Positions 42,451 to 51,640 are shown, counted from the first letter of the stretch. The stretch: 64,000 bases of DNA from Bacteroidales bacterium (GCA_017991835.1 JAGOPY010000001.1:273892-337891), one strand, 5' to 3'. The notes: generated by a model from the sequence alone, not told the origin. Numbers and translations are program-made.

Positions 42451-43639
42451 TAAGCGGTTGAAAATTGTATGGTTGTGCCATCTTAATAATAAGACTATTG
42501 CTGACCAACTAGGAATCGATGTCATTTATGAATTTGCTCCATGGATTTTTCGGTTTAGTGAGGTTTTTAAACAAATGAACCAATTGGATGTTCATATCGT
42601 AGCACCGCATTCAGGTATTTATTTTGCCAAAAGTTTTTCAACCGGGAATGTGCATTTCCACTTTTTCCCTTATCGTGTTCGGGGCATCCCCATGCGGATA
42701 ATCTCCAACATTCATTATCTGTCTGATTTTATATTTTTTAAAAGGGTCATTAATAAAATTGTCAAAAAAATCAATCCAGACCTTATCCATGTTTTCGGTA
42801 CTGAAAATGCTTATTTTGCATCATCAATCTTCCAGTTTAACAATAAATATCCTATTTTAATAACTATTCAAGGCTTTGTATCATGTCTTAAAGATAATGA
42901 TTTTTTTTCCAGAAAAAGAAAAAAAGTTGAAAAGAAAATAATCCGGAGTTTTAAATATTTCGGAACCCGCGATGAAATGATGAATAAATTTCTATTGAAT
43001 ATAAATCCCGATGCCGTTTTTTACAACCATGAAATAATTCCATATATTCCCAAAATAAGATTGAAAGAAAAGAAATCCTTTGATTTAGCTTTCTTTGCCA
43101 GGATCTCCAAGGAAAAAGGAGTGGAAGATTTTATAGAAGTGGTATCATTATTAAGTGCTGAATATAAAAGCATTAAGGCATTCATTATTGGTGAAAGTAG
43201 TGATGAATATTCTAAATTTTTAAAGAATCTAATTTGGAACTACGGTGTTGAAAACAATATTGAATTCATAGGTAAACTAAATACAATAGATGAGGTACAC
43301 GCTTTAGTTGCAAGGTCAAAAGTGACTGTTTTACCGACGTATTTTGATACTATTCCAGGTACAATCCTTGAAAGCATGATGATGAAAATACCTTGTATCA
43401 GTTATGCTGTGGGTGGAATTCCCAGCTTAAACGAAAACTTCGAAATAATCAAGTTGGTTGAAAAAGGAGACGTTATTGGATTAGCAAATCAAATCAGGTT
43501 CTTACTTGAAAATGAAGAATTTGCAAGTGAAATGGCAGAAAAAGCATACAATTACGTTTCGGAAAGATGGAATACAATAAACATTTATAATTCTATTCTT
43601 TATGCTTACAATGATCTCCTTGGGAAAAAATTGAATTAA
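42431..43639 (+). CDS. Family 4 glycosyltransferase
   Basis: A 402-residue GT-B enzyme. The C-terminal donor domain has FFARISKEKGVEDFIE, then GTILESMMMKIPCISYAVGGIPS with the conserved E-x7-E type pattern. Sugar and acceptor are unknown. I chose the ATG at 42431 (MASGTNSKRLKIVWLC), which overlaps the Wzx stop region by 20 bp; an open extension to 42389 lies within wzx. Also AT-rich. Confidence 0.82.
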   Translation: MASGTNSKRLKIVWLCHLNNKTIADQLGIDVIYEFAPWIFRFSEVFKQMNQLDVHIVAPHSGIYFAKSFSTGNVHFHFFPYRVRGIPMRIISNIHYLSDFIFFKRVINKIVKKINPDLIHVFGTENAYFASSIFQFNNKYPILITIQGFVSCLKDNDFFSRKRKKVEKKIIRSFKYFGTRDEMMNKFLLNINPDAVFYNHEIIPYIPKIRLKEKKSFDLAFFARISKEKGVEDFIEVVSLLSAEYKSIKAFIIGESSDEYSKFLKNLIWNYGVENNIEFIGKLNTIDEVHALVARSKVTVLPTYFDTIPGTILESMMMKIPCISYAVGGIPSLNENFEIIKLVEKGDVIGLANQIRFLLENEEFASEMAEKAYNYVSERWNTINIYNSILYAYNDLLGKKLN

Positions 43640-43686
43640 AGGTAACAGGATTATTTAAAATGCAATTGATCTAAAATGAAGGTAAA

Positions 43687-44976
43687 ATGAAAAAAACCAA
43701 ATTCCTGGATTACCTTATAATTATCTTCCTGATAATATACATGGATGTGCCTTTCTTCATGGGCGACAGGTTAGGGCAAACCATCTTCCTCGGAGTTCTT
43801 CTAATTATTTATTTTTTCCGTTCAATTCAATCTGGTATTGACAAGGAGTTTATCCTAATCCTATTGTTAACTTTTTTCATAATAGGTATACAGGGATACT
43901 TGTGGGAATTTAAGCTCATGACCATGTTTTCCTACCTGGGCCTCGTAGTTTTATTGCCTTATCTTGCTCTTAAAATATTGGGCATCAGGTTCCTGGTCTT
44001 ATTTAGTAAGGTAATCTATATAATTTCAGTTTATACTTTTATTCTTTGGGCAGCGCAAAACCTGATTCCGGCCTTTGATTCCTACCTTCAAAATTTGTCT
44101 GAAGAGATGTTTGAATTTGGTTTTGATGAATGGCCTCGGTCAATAATATTTTACACCGTTGGGGGATATAATGACTGGTCTTATCTTGAAGATTATGGAA
44201 TCTATAGAAATTCCGGCGTATTTCATGAACCCGGAGCCTTCGCCGTATTCATTGGGTTGGCCATAGCGATTAATGTCATTACCGACAAAAAATTGATCGA
44301 GCGGAAAAATGTATTCCTGATGATCGTTCTCATATCAACATTATCAACGGCAGGTATATTCGCCCTGTTCATTACCGTGCTGCTGTATTACCTGACCATC
44401 AGGCGGAGGATCAGGCCAGCCTTCAGCATTATAGCCACTATCCTGGTATCTGTCCTCTTCTATTCAATTACCCTTTCAGTAAATTTTCTGGGAGATAAAG
44501 TGGTGACAAGCTATGAAGAGGAAGCATCGCGAAGCCTGGATGAAGAAACCTCGGGTCGGTTTTTCTCTGCCAGGAAAGCTGTGCTGGTACTCACACGCTA
44601 CCCGATAACCGGCAAAGGAATTACCAGCAGTGTCAGGGAAGATATGGCGGCCGAGGAAGATACAGGAGGCTATGGATTTATGAGCTTCTTCGCCCAGATT
44701 GGAATCATTATGTCAATACTGTTTACAATCTATTTTATTAAAGGCGTTAAAAGGCTCAGCCTGTATTATTCCGGCTATCAATATTTTTGGCAGGTTTTAT
44801 TTTTCGGTATCGCGATTAACTTGTTTAGCCAGAGGTTTATCGATGACTCTATATTCATGATGATATTTTATGTCGGGGCCTTGCAGAAATATTCCCCGAA
44901 ATATTTTGGGTGGTTCCAGGCTGAACCCGTTCAACGCGATTCATCAATAAAGTATCCGCAACAACGAATTAATTAA
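43687..44976 (+). CDS. Wzy-like O-antigen/capsule polymerase
   Basis: A 429-residue polytopic membrane protein with about ten helices and a large periplasmic loop (residues 140-185, including GIYRNSGVFHEPGAFAVF, typical of O-antigen polymerase families). It probably polymerises repeat units flipped by the Wzx-like protein. Polymerases diverge strongly, so the call rests on topology, that loop and context. Confidence 0.75.
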   Translation: MKKTKFLDYLIIIFLIIYMDVPFFMGDRLGQTIFLGVLLIIYFFRSIQSGIDKEFILILLLTFFIIGIQGYLWEFKLMTMFSYLGLVVLLPYLALKILGIRFLVLFSKVIYIISVYTFILWAAQNLIPAFDSYLQNLSEEMFEFGFDEWPRSIIFYTVGGYNDWSYLEDYGIYRNSGVFHEPGAFAVFIGLAIAINVITDKKLIERKNVFLMIVLISTLSTAGIFALFITVLLYYLTIRRRIRPAFSIIATILVSVLFYSITLSVNFLGDKVVTSYEEEASRSLDEETSGRFFSARKAVLVLTRYPITGKGITSSVREDMAAEEDTGGYGFMSFFAQIGIIMSILFTIYFIKGVKRLSLYYSGYQYFWQVLFFGIAINLFSQRFIDDSIFMMIFYVGALQKYSPKYFGWFQAEPVQRDSSIKYPQQRIN

Positions 44977-44996
44977 TCTTAAACCATTCAACAGAA

Positions 44997-46034
44997 ATGG
45001 CCTCAAAAATTTTGCTCATCACCGGTGGTACCGGTTCATTCGGCAATGCCGTACTGCGTCGCTTCCTCTCTTCCGGTGAATTCAACGAGATCCGAATCCT
45101 GAGCCGGGATGAAAAGAAACAGGACGATATGCGGCAATTTTACCGCAATGACATTATAAAATACTACATCGGCAATGTACGTGACCGCCAGAGCGTGGAA
45201 TATGCCATGAAAGGCGTAAATTACGTATTTCACGCGGCCGCCCTGAAACAGGTACCTTCATGCGAGTTTTTTCCCATGGAAGCGGTCAGAACCAATGTGA
45301 TGGGCCTGGAAAATGTGATCGATACCGCTGTACGGAATGGGGTCGAAAAAATGATCAGCCTCAGTACCGACAAGGCCGTGTATCCTATAAATGCCATGGG
45401 CATGACCAAGGCCCTGGCCGAAAAAGTGATGATTGCCAAAGCCCGTAACCTGAACGGTACCGGGACGATGCTCTGCGGTACCCGGTATGGGAACGTCATG
45501 GCTTCACGCGGCAGTGTTATTCCACTCTTCATCGACCAGATCAAATCCGGGAAAGAGATAACTATCACCGACCCGAATATGACCCGGTTCATGATGACCC
45601 TCGACGATGCCGTGGACCTGGTGCTCTATGCCTTTGAACACGGTAATCCGGGGGATATCTTCGTCCAGAAATCCCCGGCAGCAACTATCGAAACCTTAGC
45701 CCTGGCCATTTTCGATTTGTATAATGCAAAACCAAGGATTAAAGTCATCGGTACCCGCCACGGAGAGAAACTGTTCGAATCTCTGGTGAACCGGGAAGAA
45801 ATGGCCAAAGCGAGCGACTTGATCAATTATTACAGAATACCGGCCGACACCCGCGACCTGAATTACAGCAAATACTTCATTGAAGGTGAAATCAAAGTTG
45901 CAACCATTGAAGAATACACGTCTCATAATACGGAAAGACTTGACGTGGAAGGGATGAAGAAACTGCTGCTCAAACTGCCCATGATCCGCAAGGATGTCCT
46001 GGGCGAAGATACCGGCAATATCTACGAACCATGA
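44997..46034 (+). CDS. capE: UDP-GlcNAc 4,6-dehydratase/5-epimerase CapE/FnlA-like
   Basis: A 345-residue SDR of the polysaccharide biosynthesis (CapD/CapE) family. TGGTGSFGNAVLRRFL binds the cofactor, HAAALKQVPSCEFFP is the family signature, and LSTDKAVYPINAMGMTK holds the active site. It starts the three-enzyme path from UDP-GlcNAc to UDP-N-acetyl-L-fucosamine. The next two genes are the CapF and CapG equivalents, overlapping or close. Confidence 0.88.
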   Translation: MASKILLITGGTGSFGNAVLRRFLSSGEFNEIRILSRDEKKQDDMRQFYRNDIIKYYIGNVRDRQSVEYAMKGVNYVFHAAALKQVPSCEFFPMEAVRTNVMGLENVIDTAVRNGVEKMISLSTDKAVYPINAMGMTKALAEKVMIAKARNLNGTGTMLCGTRYGNVMASRGSVIPLFIDQIKSGKEITITDPNMTRFMMTLDDAVDLVLYAFEHGNPGDIFVQKSPAATIETLALAIFDLYNAKPRIKVIGTRHGEKLFESLVNREEMAKASDLINYYRIPADTRDLNYSKYFIEGEIKVATIEEYTSHNTERLDVEGMKKLLLKLPMIRKDVLGEDTGNIYEP

Positions 46035-47194
46035 TAACCGTCGGTATTACCGGTCAGGCCGGATTTGTCGGTACCCACCTGTACAACACACTTGGACTGT
46101 ACCCTCAGGAATTCACCCGGATTCCGTTTGATGATGCTTATTTCGATAATCCTGCCCTGTTGGAAGCATTTGCAAAAGATTGTGACGCTATTGTCCACTT
46201 GGCAGCCATGAACCGTCACAATGATCCTCAAGTGATCTACGATACAAATATCAGGCTGGTGAAACAACTGATCGAGGCCATGGAACAAACCGGCAGTAAA
46301 CCGCACGTCCTGTTCTCCTCCTCCACACAGGAAGAACGCGACAATCCCTATGGCCAGTCAAAAAAGGAAGGAAGGGAAATGCTGGCTTCCTGGGCTCAAA
46401 AAAACGAGGCAGCGTTTACAGGACTCATAATCCCCAATGTTTTCGGCCCGTTCGGAAATCCTTTCTATAATTCCGTCATCGCCACTTTCTGCCATCAACT
46501 GACTCACGGAGAACAACCTGAAATCGATATTGACGGCGAACTAAAACTTATTTATGTCGGTGAACTTGTTGGCGCTATTCTTGAAGAAATCAGAAGACAT
46601 AAGACAGGAGCCGGCAATCTTACATCGACCATCGACCATGGAAAATCGAAAATCGAAAATATTCATGTTTCTTTCACTTCAACCATCAGTGTTTCTGAAC
46701 TACTAGCAAAGCTAACCGGTTTCAGGGATCAATATTTCGAGAAAGGGATTATCCCTGACCTTAAGAATTCATTCGACCGTTATCTTTTCAATACATTCCT
46801 GTGTTTTATCGATCATGAGTCGTTCTTCCCTTTTATGCTGAAGAAGAATATGGACAACAGGGGTAGTTTCGTGGAAACCATAAAATTGAACAGTGGCGGA
46901 CAGGTCAGTTTCTCTACCACTAAGCCGGGCATTACGAGGGGAAATCATTTTCATACCCGCAAAGCCGAGCGTTTTGCGGTGATTAAAGGAAAGGCCAGGA
47001 TCCAGCTACGGCGCATCGGAACGGATAAAGTGCTAGACTTTTATCTCGATGGGGAAAATCCCTCATTTGTCGACATGCCGGTCTGGCATACACACAACAT
47101 TACCAACATCGGGGAGATGGATCTGTATACTATCTTCTGGATCAATGAGTTCTACGAAATTTCAGACCCCGATACTTTTTTTGAAATAGTTTAA
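46031..47194 (+). CDS. capF: Bifunctional reductase/epimerase CapF/FnlB-like
   Basis: A 387-residue, two-domain protein. An N-terminal SDR (GITGQAGFVGTHLYN) reduces the C4 keto group. A C-terminal cupin (GITRGNHFHTRKAERFAVIKG, residues 300-325) performs C3 epimerisation. Residues 198-210 (TSTIDHGKSKIEN) are encoded by ATCGACC and GAAAATC heptamer arrays, an insertion in the SDR domain. ATGA overlap with capE. Confidence 0.87.
   Translation: MITVGITGQAGFVGTHLYNTLGLYPQEFTRIPFDDAYFDNPALLEAFAKDCDAIVHLAAMNRHNDPQVIYDTNIRLVKQLIEAMEQTGSKPHVLFSSSTQEERDNPYGQSKKEGREMLASWAQKNEAAFTGLIIPNVFGPFGNPFYNSVIATFCHQLTHGEQPEIDIDGELKLIYVGELVGAILEEIRRHKTGAGNLTSTIDHGKSKIENIHVSFTSTISVSELLAKLTGFRDQYFEKGIIPDLKNSFDRYLFNTFLCFIDHESFFPFMLKKNMDNRGSFVETIKLNSGGQVSFSTTKPGITRGNHFHTRKAERFAVIKGKARIQLRRIGTDKVLDFYLDGENPSFVDMPVWHTHNITNIGEMDLYTIFWINEFYEISDPDTFFEIV
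46622..46660. repeat. ATCGACC/GAAAATC heptamer arrays inside capF
   Basis: Two ATCGACC units and about two and a half GAAAATC units in frame within the capF coding sequence. The GAAAATC unit recurs as a longer array in capG at 47843-47880. Confidence 0.75.
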
Positions 47195-47214
47195 ATTAAA
47201 ACAGAACACTAACA

Positions 47215-47285
47215 ACACGAATTTGACGAATCAACACGGATTGGAATATCCGCGAAAATCCGTTTAATCCGCGTCATCCGCGTGC
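47215..47285. repeat. CCGCGAAAATCCG-type array before capG
   Basis: Degenerate units (ACGAATTTGACGAATC, ACACGGATT, CCGCGAAAATCCG, TTAATCCGCG, TCATCCGCG) fill the capF-capG gap. They resemble the arrays at 3209-3246 and 33201-33290. Confidence 0.65.
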
Positions 47286-47299
47286 CATTCATATCTATT

Positions 47300-48559
47300 A
47301 TGACAAAATCGAAAATCAAAGTCCTGACAGTAGTTGGAACCAGGCCTGAAATCATCAGGTTATCGCGCACCATCGCCCTGCTCGACCAGCACGTCAATCA
47401 CATCCTGGTCCACACCGGCCAGAATTACGATTACGAGCTGAACGAGATATTTTTCCAGGAGCTGGAGATCCGCAAACCCGACTATTTCCTGAATGTCGAC
47501 ACCTCTTCGTTAGGCGCTGCCGTCGGCGACATTATCAGGAAGTCGGAAGAGGTGCTCAAAAAGGAGATGCCCGACGCCATGCTGGTGCTGGGCGACACGA
47601 ACTCGTCGCTGGCCGCCTACATGGCCAAACGCATGCATATCCCGATCTTCCACATGGAGGCCGGCAACCGGAGCTTCGATTTCAACGTGCCCGAAGAGAT
47701 CAACCGCCGCATCATCGACCATATCGCCGATTTCAACCTGGTCTATACCGAGCATGCCCGCCGCCACCTTATCTCCGAAGGCCTGCCCCATCGCCGCATC
47801 TACCTCACCGGCAGCCCGATGCGCGAAGTCCTGGAATACTATAAATCGAAAATCGAAAATCGAAAATCGAAAATCGAAAATGATTTCTTCCTCGTTTCTT
47901 TCCACCGCGAAGAGAACGTCGATAACCCGGAGAACCTGAAGAAGATCCTGGACATCCTTCACCGGCTGGCGGAGAAGTACCAGCTCCCCGTCATCGTCTC
48001 CACCCATCCCCGCACCCGCAAACGGCTGGAGGCAGTTGGACAGTTGGACAGTTGGACAGTTGGACAAAATCCATCGAACATCGACAATCCAATCGTCCAA
48101 TCGTCCAATCGCCCAATCGGCAAATCGCCCAATCGCCCAATCGTCCAATTCTTGCCGCCCTTCGGTTTCCTGGATTACATCGCTTTACAGCAGAGGGCTA
48201 AGTGCGTGATCTCCGACAGCGGCACGATCAGCGAAGAGAGCGCGATCCTGGGTTTTCCGGCGATTTCGCTGCGGCAGTCGATGGAGCGGCCCGAAGCGCA
48301 GGACGCCGGCACCATCATCCTCACCGGCCTCGATCCCGATGTTGTGCTCGAATCGGTGGAGCTGGTCATGAAGGAGTTTTCCAGTCGGCAGTCGGCAGTC
48401 GGCAGTCAGCAGTCTGAACCTGAAACCCGGAACCTGGAACCCGTGACCCGCACCATCCCCTCCGAGTACATGATCGCCGACACCTCCTGGCGCGTGCTGA
48501 AGCTGATCATGGGCAATGCAAAGCTGAGCAACAAGTGGTGGGGAATATCAGGCCATTAA
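47300..48559 (+). CDS. capG: Non-hydrolysing UDP-sugar 2-epimerase CapG/FnlC-like, with three repeat insertions
   Basis: A 419-residue 2-epimerase that completes UDP-FucNAc synthesis. VVGTRPEIIRLSR near residue 10, FHMEAGNRSFDFNVPEEINRR near residue 120, and SDSGTISEESAILGFP near residue 305 are diagnostic. Three low-complexity stretches interrupt it: residues 182-194 (KSKIENRKSKIEN), about 246-282 (VGQLDSWTVGQNPSN..., ...NRPIVQ) and 362-383 ([14 protein letters not shown]...). All are encoded by short-period arrays and are absent from typical family members of about 375 residues. The conserved motifs are intact, so it may still be active. I chose the ATG at 47300 over a GTG at 47282. Confidence 0.87.
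   Translation: MTKSKIKVLTVVGTRPEIIRLSRTIALLDQHVNHILVHTGQNYDYELNEIFFQELEIRKPDYFLNVDTSSLGAAVGDIIRKSEEVLKKEMPDAMLVLGDTNSSLAAYMAKRMHIPIFHMEAGNRSFDFNVPEEINRRIIDHIADFNLVYTEHARRHLISEGLPHRRIYLTGSPMREVLEYYKSKIENRKSKIENDFFLVSFHREENVDNPENLKKILDILHRLAEKYQLPVIVSTHPRTRKRLEAVGQLDSWTVGQNPSNIDNPIVQSSNRPIGKSPNRPIVQFLPPFGFLDYIALQQRAKCVISDSGTISEESAILGFPAISLRQSMERPEAQDAGTIILTGLDPDVVLESVELVMKEFSSRQSAVGSQQSEPETRNLEPVTRTIPSEYMIADTSWRVLKLIMGNAKLSNKWWGISGH
47843..47880. repeat. AAATCGA heptamer array inside capG
   Basis: Five tandem units of AAATCGA in frame, read as KSKIENRKSKIEN. It lies at the interdomain linker just before FFLVSFHREENV. Confidence 0.85.
48035..48148. repeat. CAGTTGGA and CCAATCGT octamer arrays inside capG
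   Basis: Four units of CAGTTGGA are followed by ATCGAAC/ATCGACA and about eight units of CCAATCGT/CCAATCGC/CAAATCGC. The 114-bp insertion adds about 37 residues before FLPPFGFLDYIALQ and keeps the frame. Confidence 0.85.
48383..48450. repeat. Composite GGCAGTC/GGAACCC array inside capG
   Basis: Four GGCAGTC-type units are followed by GAACCTGAAACCCGGAACC-type units. Order and orientation relative to the coding strand are the same as in the leuS insertion (12865-12951). Confidence 0.85.
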
Positions 48560-48563
48560 TAAG

Positions 48564-49766
48564 ATGATGGAAAGAAAGGTCATTATACTGACCGAATATG
48601 CGCTCGATTTGCAAAATGGGGCGGCCTACTCAAGAATGTTGTGCTATTCCCGGGCTTGCCCCGATATGCTGTTCCGGATTTACAGGATGGGATTGAAATC
48701 AGAAAAAGAGAATGAATTCGTTCGGGTTACGGAAAACCTGGAAATTAAAAAAGGTTGTGTTTATCCTAACTCATATACCTACAGGAACTTTTTCAAATTA
48801 TTTGATTTTGTCGCCCCGTTAAAACTCATAAGCCAGATCAGGAAAGAATCGGGAAAAGAACCCTATACCGTTCTGCTTTATTCATCGCACTTTTTTCTCT
48901 TCCTCTCGGCTTTCCTATGTTTCAGATTTGACAAAAAAGTCAAACTGATCGTTGAAAAGAACGAGCTGGAACTCGGAATTGTCTTAAACCAGTCACCTGC
49001 AGGCGGATATCAGAAATATGTGAGTATGGCGTTGTTCCCGGTTAAAATCGTTTTTGCAGCGATCATCGACCGGATGACGCGTTATGCGGATGGGATCATA
49101 ACCATTTCCACTGGCCTGGAGAGGCTATACCAGAAGAACAAAAACCTGGTCACGGTTCCCATCCTGGTAGATACAGACCGTTTCAGTGCATCAGTTGAAA
49201 AAATGCCTGGGATCAATCTTCTGTATATAGGGGCATTGACAAAGAAGAAAGACGGATTATCCTGGCTGATAAGCATGGCAGGACAGATAAAATCATCTCT
49301 GCCGGATAGTTACAGGATTGATTTGATCGGCACAGGGAGTAAAAAGGTAGTGCATGACCTGTTGAGATTGATCAAAGATACTGGGATTGAAGATAAAGTG
49401 AGAATCCTGCCGGAAGTGTCTTCTGCCATGATCCCTGCTATAATAGGGCAATACAGGTTCGGCCTGCTGACGCGCAGCCGGAACCTGCAGACAAAATATG
49501 GCTTTGCCACAAAACTGGGTGAATACCTCGCGGCCGGATTACCGGTGATCACAACAAGCATAAGTGATAATCAAATATTCCTGACCGACAGGATCGACTC
49601 ACTGATAGTTGGCTTTTCTGATGAATCGCTGAAAGATGCATTGATGCAATGTGTCAGTATGACCGATGAGCAGCGCAACAACATGTCGGATTCCGCCAGG
49701 CGTCTGGCTTTGGAGAAGTTTCACTATCGGAATTACAGTCATCAACTCATAAAGATTCTGAAATAG
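48564..49766 (+). CDS. Family 4-like glycosyltransferase
   Basis: A 400-residue GT-B enzyme. LLYIGALTKKKDGLSWL opens the donor domain, and TKYGFATKLGEYLAAGLPVITT matches the conserved Glu-containing motif of GT4. The N-terminal domain has a hydrophobic stretch (LYSSHFFLFLSAFLCF) suggesting membrane association. The start could be ATG 48564 or 48567. Its stop overlaps the asnB GTG start. Confidence 0.8.
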   Translation: MMERKVIILTEYALDLQNGAAYSRMLCYSRACPDMLFRIYRMGLKSEKENEFVRVTENLEIKKGCVYPNSYTYRNFFKLFDFVAPLKLISQIRKESGKEPYTVLLYSSHFFLFLSAFLCFRFDKKVKLIVEKNELELGIVLNQSPAGGYQKYVSMALFPVKIVFAAIIDRMTRYADGIITISTGLERLYQKNKNLVTVPILVDTDRFSASVEKMPGINLLYIGALTKKKDGLSWLISMAGQIKSSLPDSYRIDLIGTGSKKVVHDLLRLIKDTGIEDKVRILPEVSSAMIPAIIGQYRFGLLTRSRNLQTKYGFATKLGEYLAAGLPVITTSISDNQIFLTDRIDSLIVGFSDESLKDALMQCVSMTDEQRNNMSDSARRLALEKFHYRNYSHQLIKILK

Positions 49767-51640
49767 TGTGCGGAATAAACGGAATCGCCTATTCTGATGC
49801 CCGGAGGAAAATTGATGCCAGGCTCCTGGAGAGGATGAATGATGCCATCATCCATCGCGGACCGGATGATTACGGATATCATACCGGGGACCATATCGGC
49901 ATGGCTTTCCGAAGGCTGAGCATTATCGACCTTTCGTCGGGCCATCAGCCAATGACTGATGCTACAGGAAGGCTTACGATCGTATTTAACGGGGAAATCT
50001 ATAATTACAGGGAATTAAAAGCAGGCCTGCTGGAGAAAGGATACAATTTCAGAACCACTTCGGATACGGAAGTAATTCTAAACCTTTTCCTGGATGAAGG
50101 GAAAGAAGGAATTAAAAAGTTGCGGGGGATGTTTTCTTTTGTAATCTGGGACAATAGTGAAAGAAAACTCGTTGCTGCAAGAGACCGGTTCGGCATCAAA
50201 CCGTTTTATTATTATCTGACCGGCGAAACCTTTGTGTTTGCCTCTGAAATGAAATCAATCACAGAGGTCATCACTACAGGCCTTCATCTGGATCACACAG
50301 CTATCGAATCTTTCTTCACATATGGGTATATACTTGGTGAATACAGCATTTTCAAAGAGATCCGCAAACTCCCCCCCTCGACAGTGCTCGAATTGAGCCT
50401 CAGGGATACCCGGTTTTATCCTGAATTTACGCGGTACTGGTCTCCAACCTATGTCAATCCGGGGACGACTGATGAGCAGGAGATTGCCCAGATGGTCCGG
50501 GAATCTCTTTCCGATTCGGTGCAGAAGCATCTTGTAAGCGATGTGCCGGTCGGGGCATTCCTCAGCGGTGGAATCGATTCGAGTTCGGTCGTTGCATTGA
50601 TCAGCCAGCAGGGGCATTCAGGTCTAAGCACTTTTTCCATAGGGTTTAAAGAAAATAAATTCAATGAGTTGCCATATGCCCGGAAAATTGTCGATCGTTA
50701 TCAAACCAAACATCATGAGCTGATTGTCGAGCCGGCCTCCGCCAGCCTTCTGGAACGCATTATTTCAAATTACGATGAGCCTTTTGGCGATTCATCAGCC
50801 GTACCGACCTATATTGTCTCCAACCTGGCGTCACAACATGTTAAAGTTGTATTATCCGGTGATGGAGGCGATGAATTATTCGGTGGGTATGATACTTATA
50901 AACGCATCCGCCAGATCCGGAGATTTGGATTTATCCCGGGAATTATCAGGAAACCACTTTTCAGAAGTGTTTCAGCACTTCTTCCATCTAAATTGCCGGG
51001 TAAAAGATTTACCTACTTCCTGAGCAAGGATCCGGATTTTTGTTATGCTTATTTTGCACATGTTTATGAGAATGAAAAGAAAAAGTTCTTCTCGGAAGAA
51101 TTTTATCCACTCCTAAAAGATCATCCGGTGGAGCTTGATAAAGAGCTGATCCTCAGGAACAGTCATGCGCCGGATGAAATGGCGAAAATGATGGAGCTCG
51201 ACCTGCTGGTCTATATGACAGACGACATCCTGACAAAAGTCGACCGTGCCAGCATGCTGACCTCCATCGAAGTCAGGGTACCTTTCATCGACCATATCTT
51301 CGCTGAAAAGGTTATGGGCATCAGTTCATCGTTAAAAATAAAAGGAGAAGAGGGTAAATACATTCTGAAGAAAGCACTGGCCGGCGATTTGCCACCGGAG
51401 GTGCTGTCGCATAAAAAGCAGGGATTTACCATTCCATTCAACGACTGGTTTAAAGATGACCTGAAGGAATTTGTAGCTGATCAGCTCAGTGACACACGGC
51501 TGCTGGAAGCCTATATCAATAAAAAATATCTCGACAATATCAGCAATGCGTCAAAAGCGGGATCACTGATCACACGAATCTTTCCGGTCATTGTGTTCTC
51601 CATGTGGCTCCGGAAAAACAAGCACCTTTTTTCTTCCTGA
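49766..51640 (+). CDS. asnB: Glutamine-hydrolysing asparagine synthase
   Basis: A 624-residue class II amidotransferase. After the GTG start the second residue is the nucleophilic Cys (MCGINGIAYSD). RGPDDYGY and FNGEIYNYREL complete the glutaminase domain. The synthetase domain has the PP-loop FLSGGIDSSSVVAL near residue 260 and VLSGDGGDELFGGYDTY. In capsule loci such enzymes can amidate sugar acids rather than make free asparagine. It overlaps the upstream gene (TAGTG) and belongs to the operon. Confidence 0.9.
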   Translation: MCGINGIAYSDARRKIDARLLERMNDAIIHRGPDDYGYHTGDHIGMAFRRLSIIDLSSGHQPMTDATGRLTIVFNGEIYNYRELKAGLLEKGYNFRTTSDTEVILNLFLDEGKEGIKKLRGMFSFVIWDNSERKLVAARDRFGIKPFYYYLTGETFVFASEMKSITEVITTGLHLDHTAIESFFTYGYILGEYSIFKEIRKLPPSTVLELSLRDTRFYPEFTRYWSPTYVNPGTTDEQEIAQMVRESLSDSVQKHLVSDVPVGAFLSGGIDSSSVVALISQQGHSGLSTFSIGFKENKFNELPYARKIVDRYQTKHHELIVEPASASLLERIISNYDEPFGDSSAVPTYIVSNLASQHVKVVLSGDGGDELFGGYDTYKRIRQIRRFGFIPGIIRKPLFRSVSALLPSKLPGKRFTYFLSKDPDFCYAYFAHVYENEKKKFFSEEFYPLLKDHPVELDKELILRNSHAPDEMAKMMELDLLVYMTDDILTKVDRASMLTSIEVRVPFIDHIFAEKVMGISSSLKIKGEEGKYILKKALAGDLPPEVLSHKKQGFTIPFNDWFKDDLKEFVADQLSDTRLLEAYINKKYLDNISNASKAGSLITRIFPVIVFSMWLRKNKHLFSS

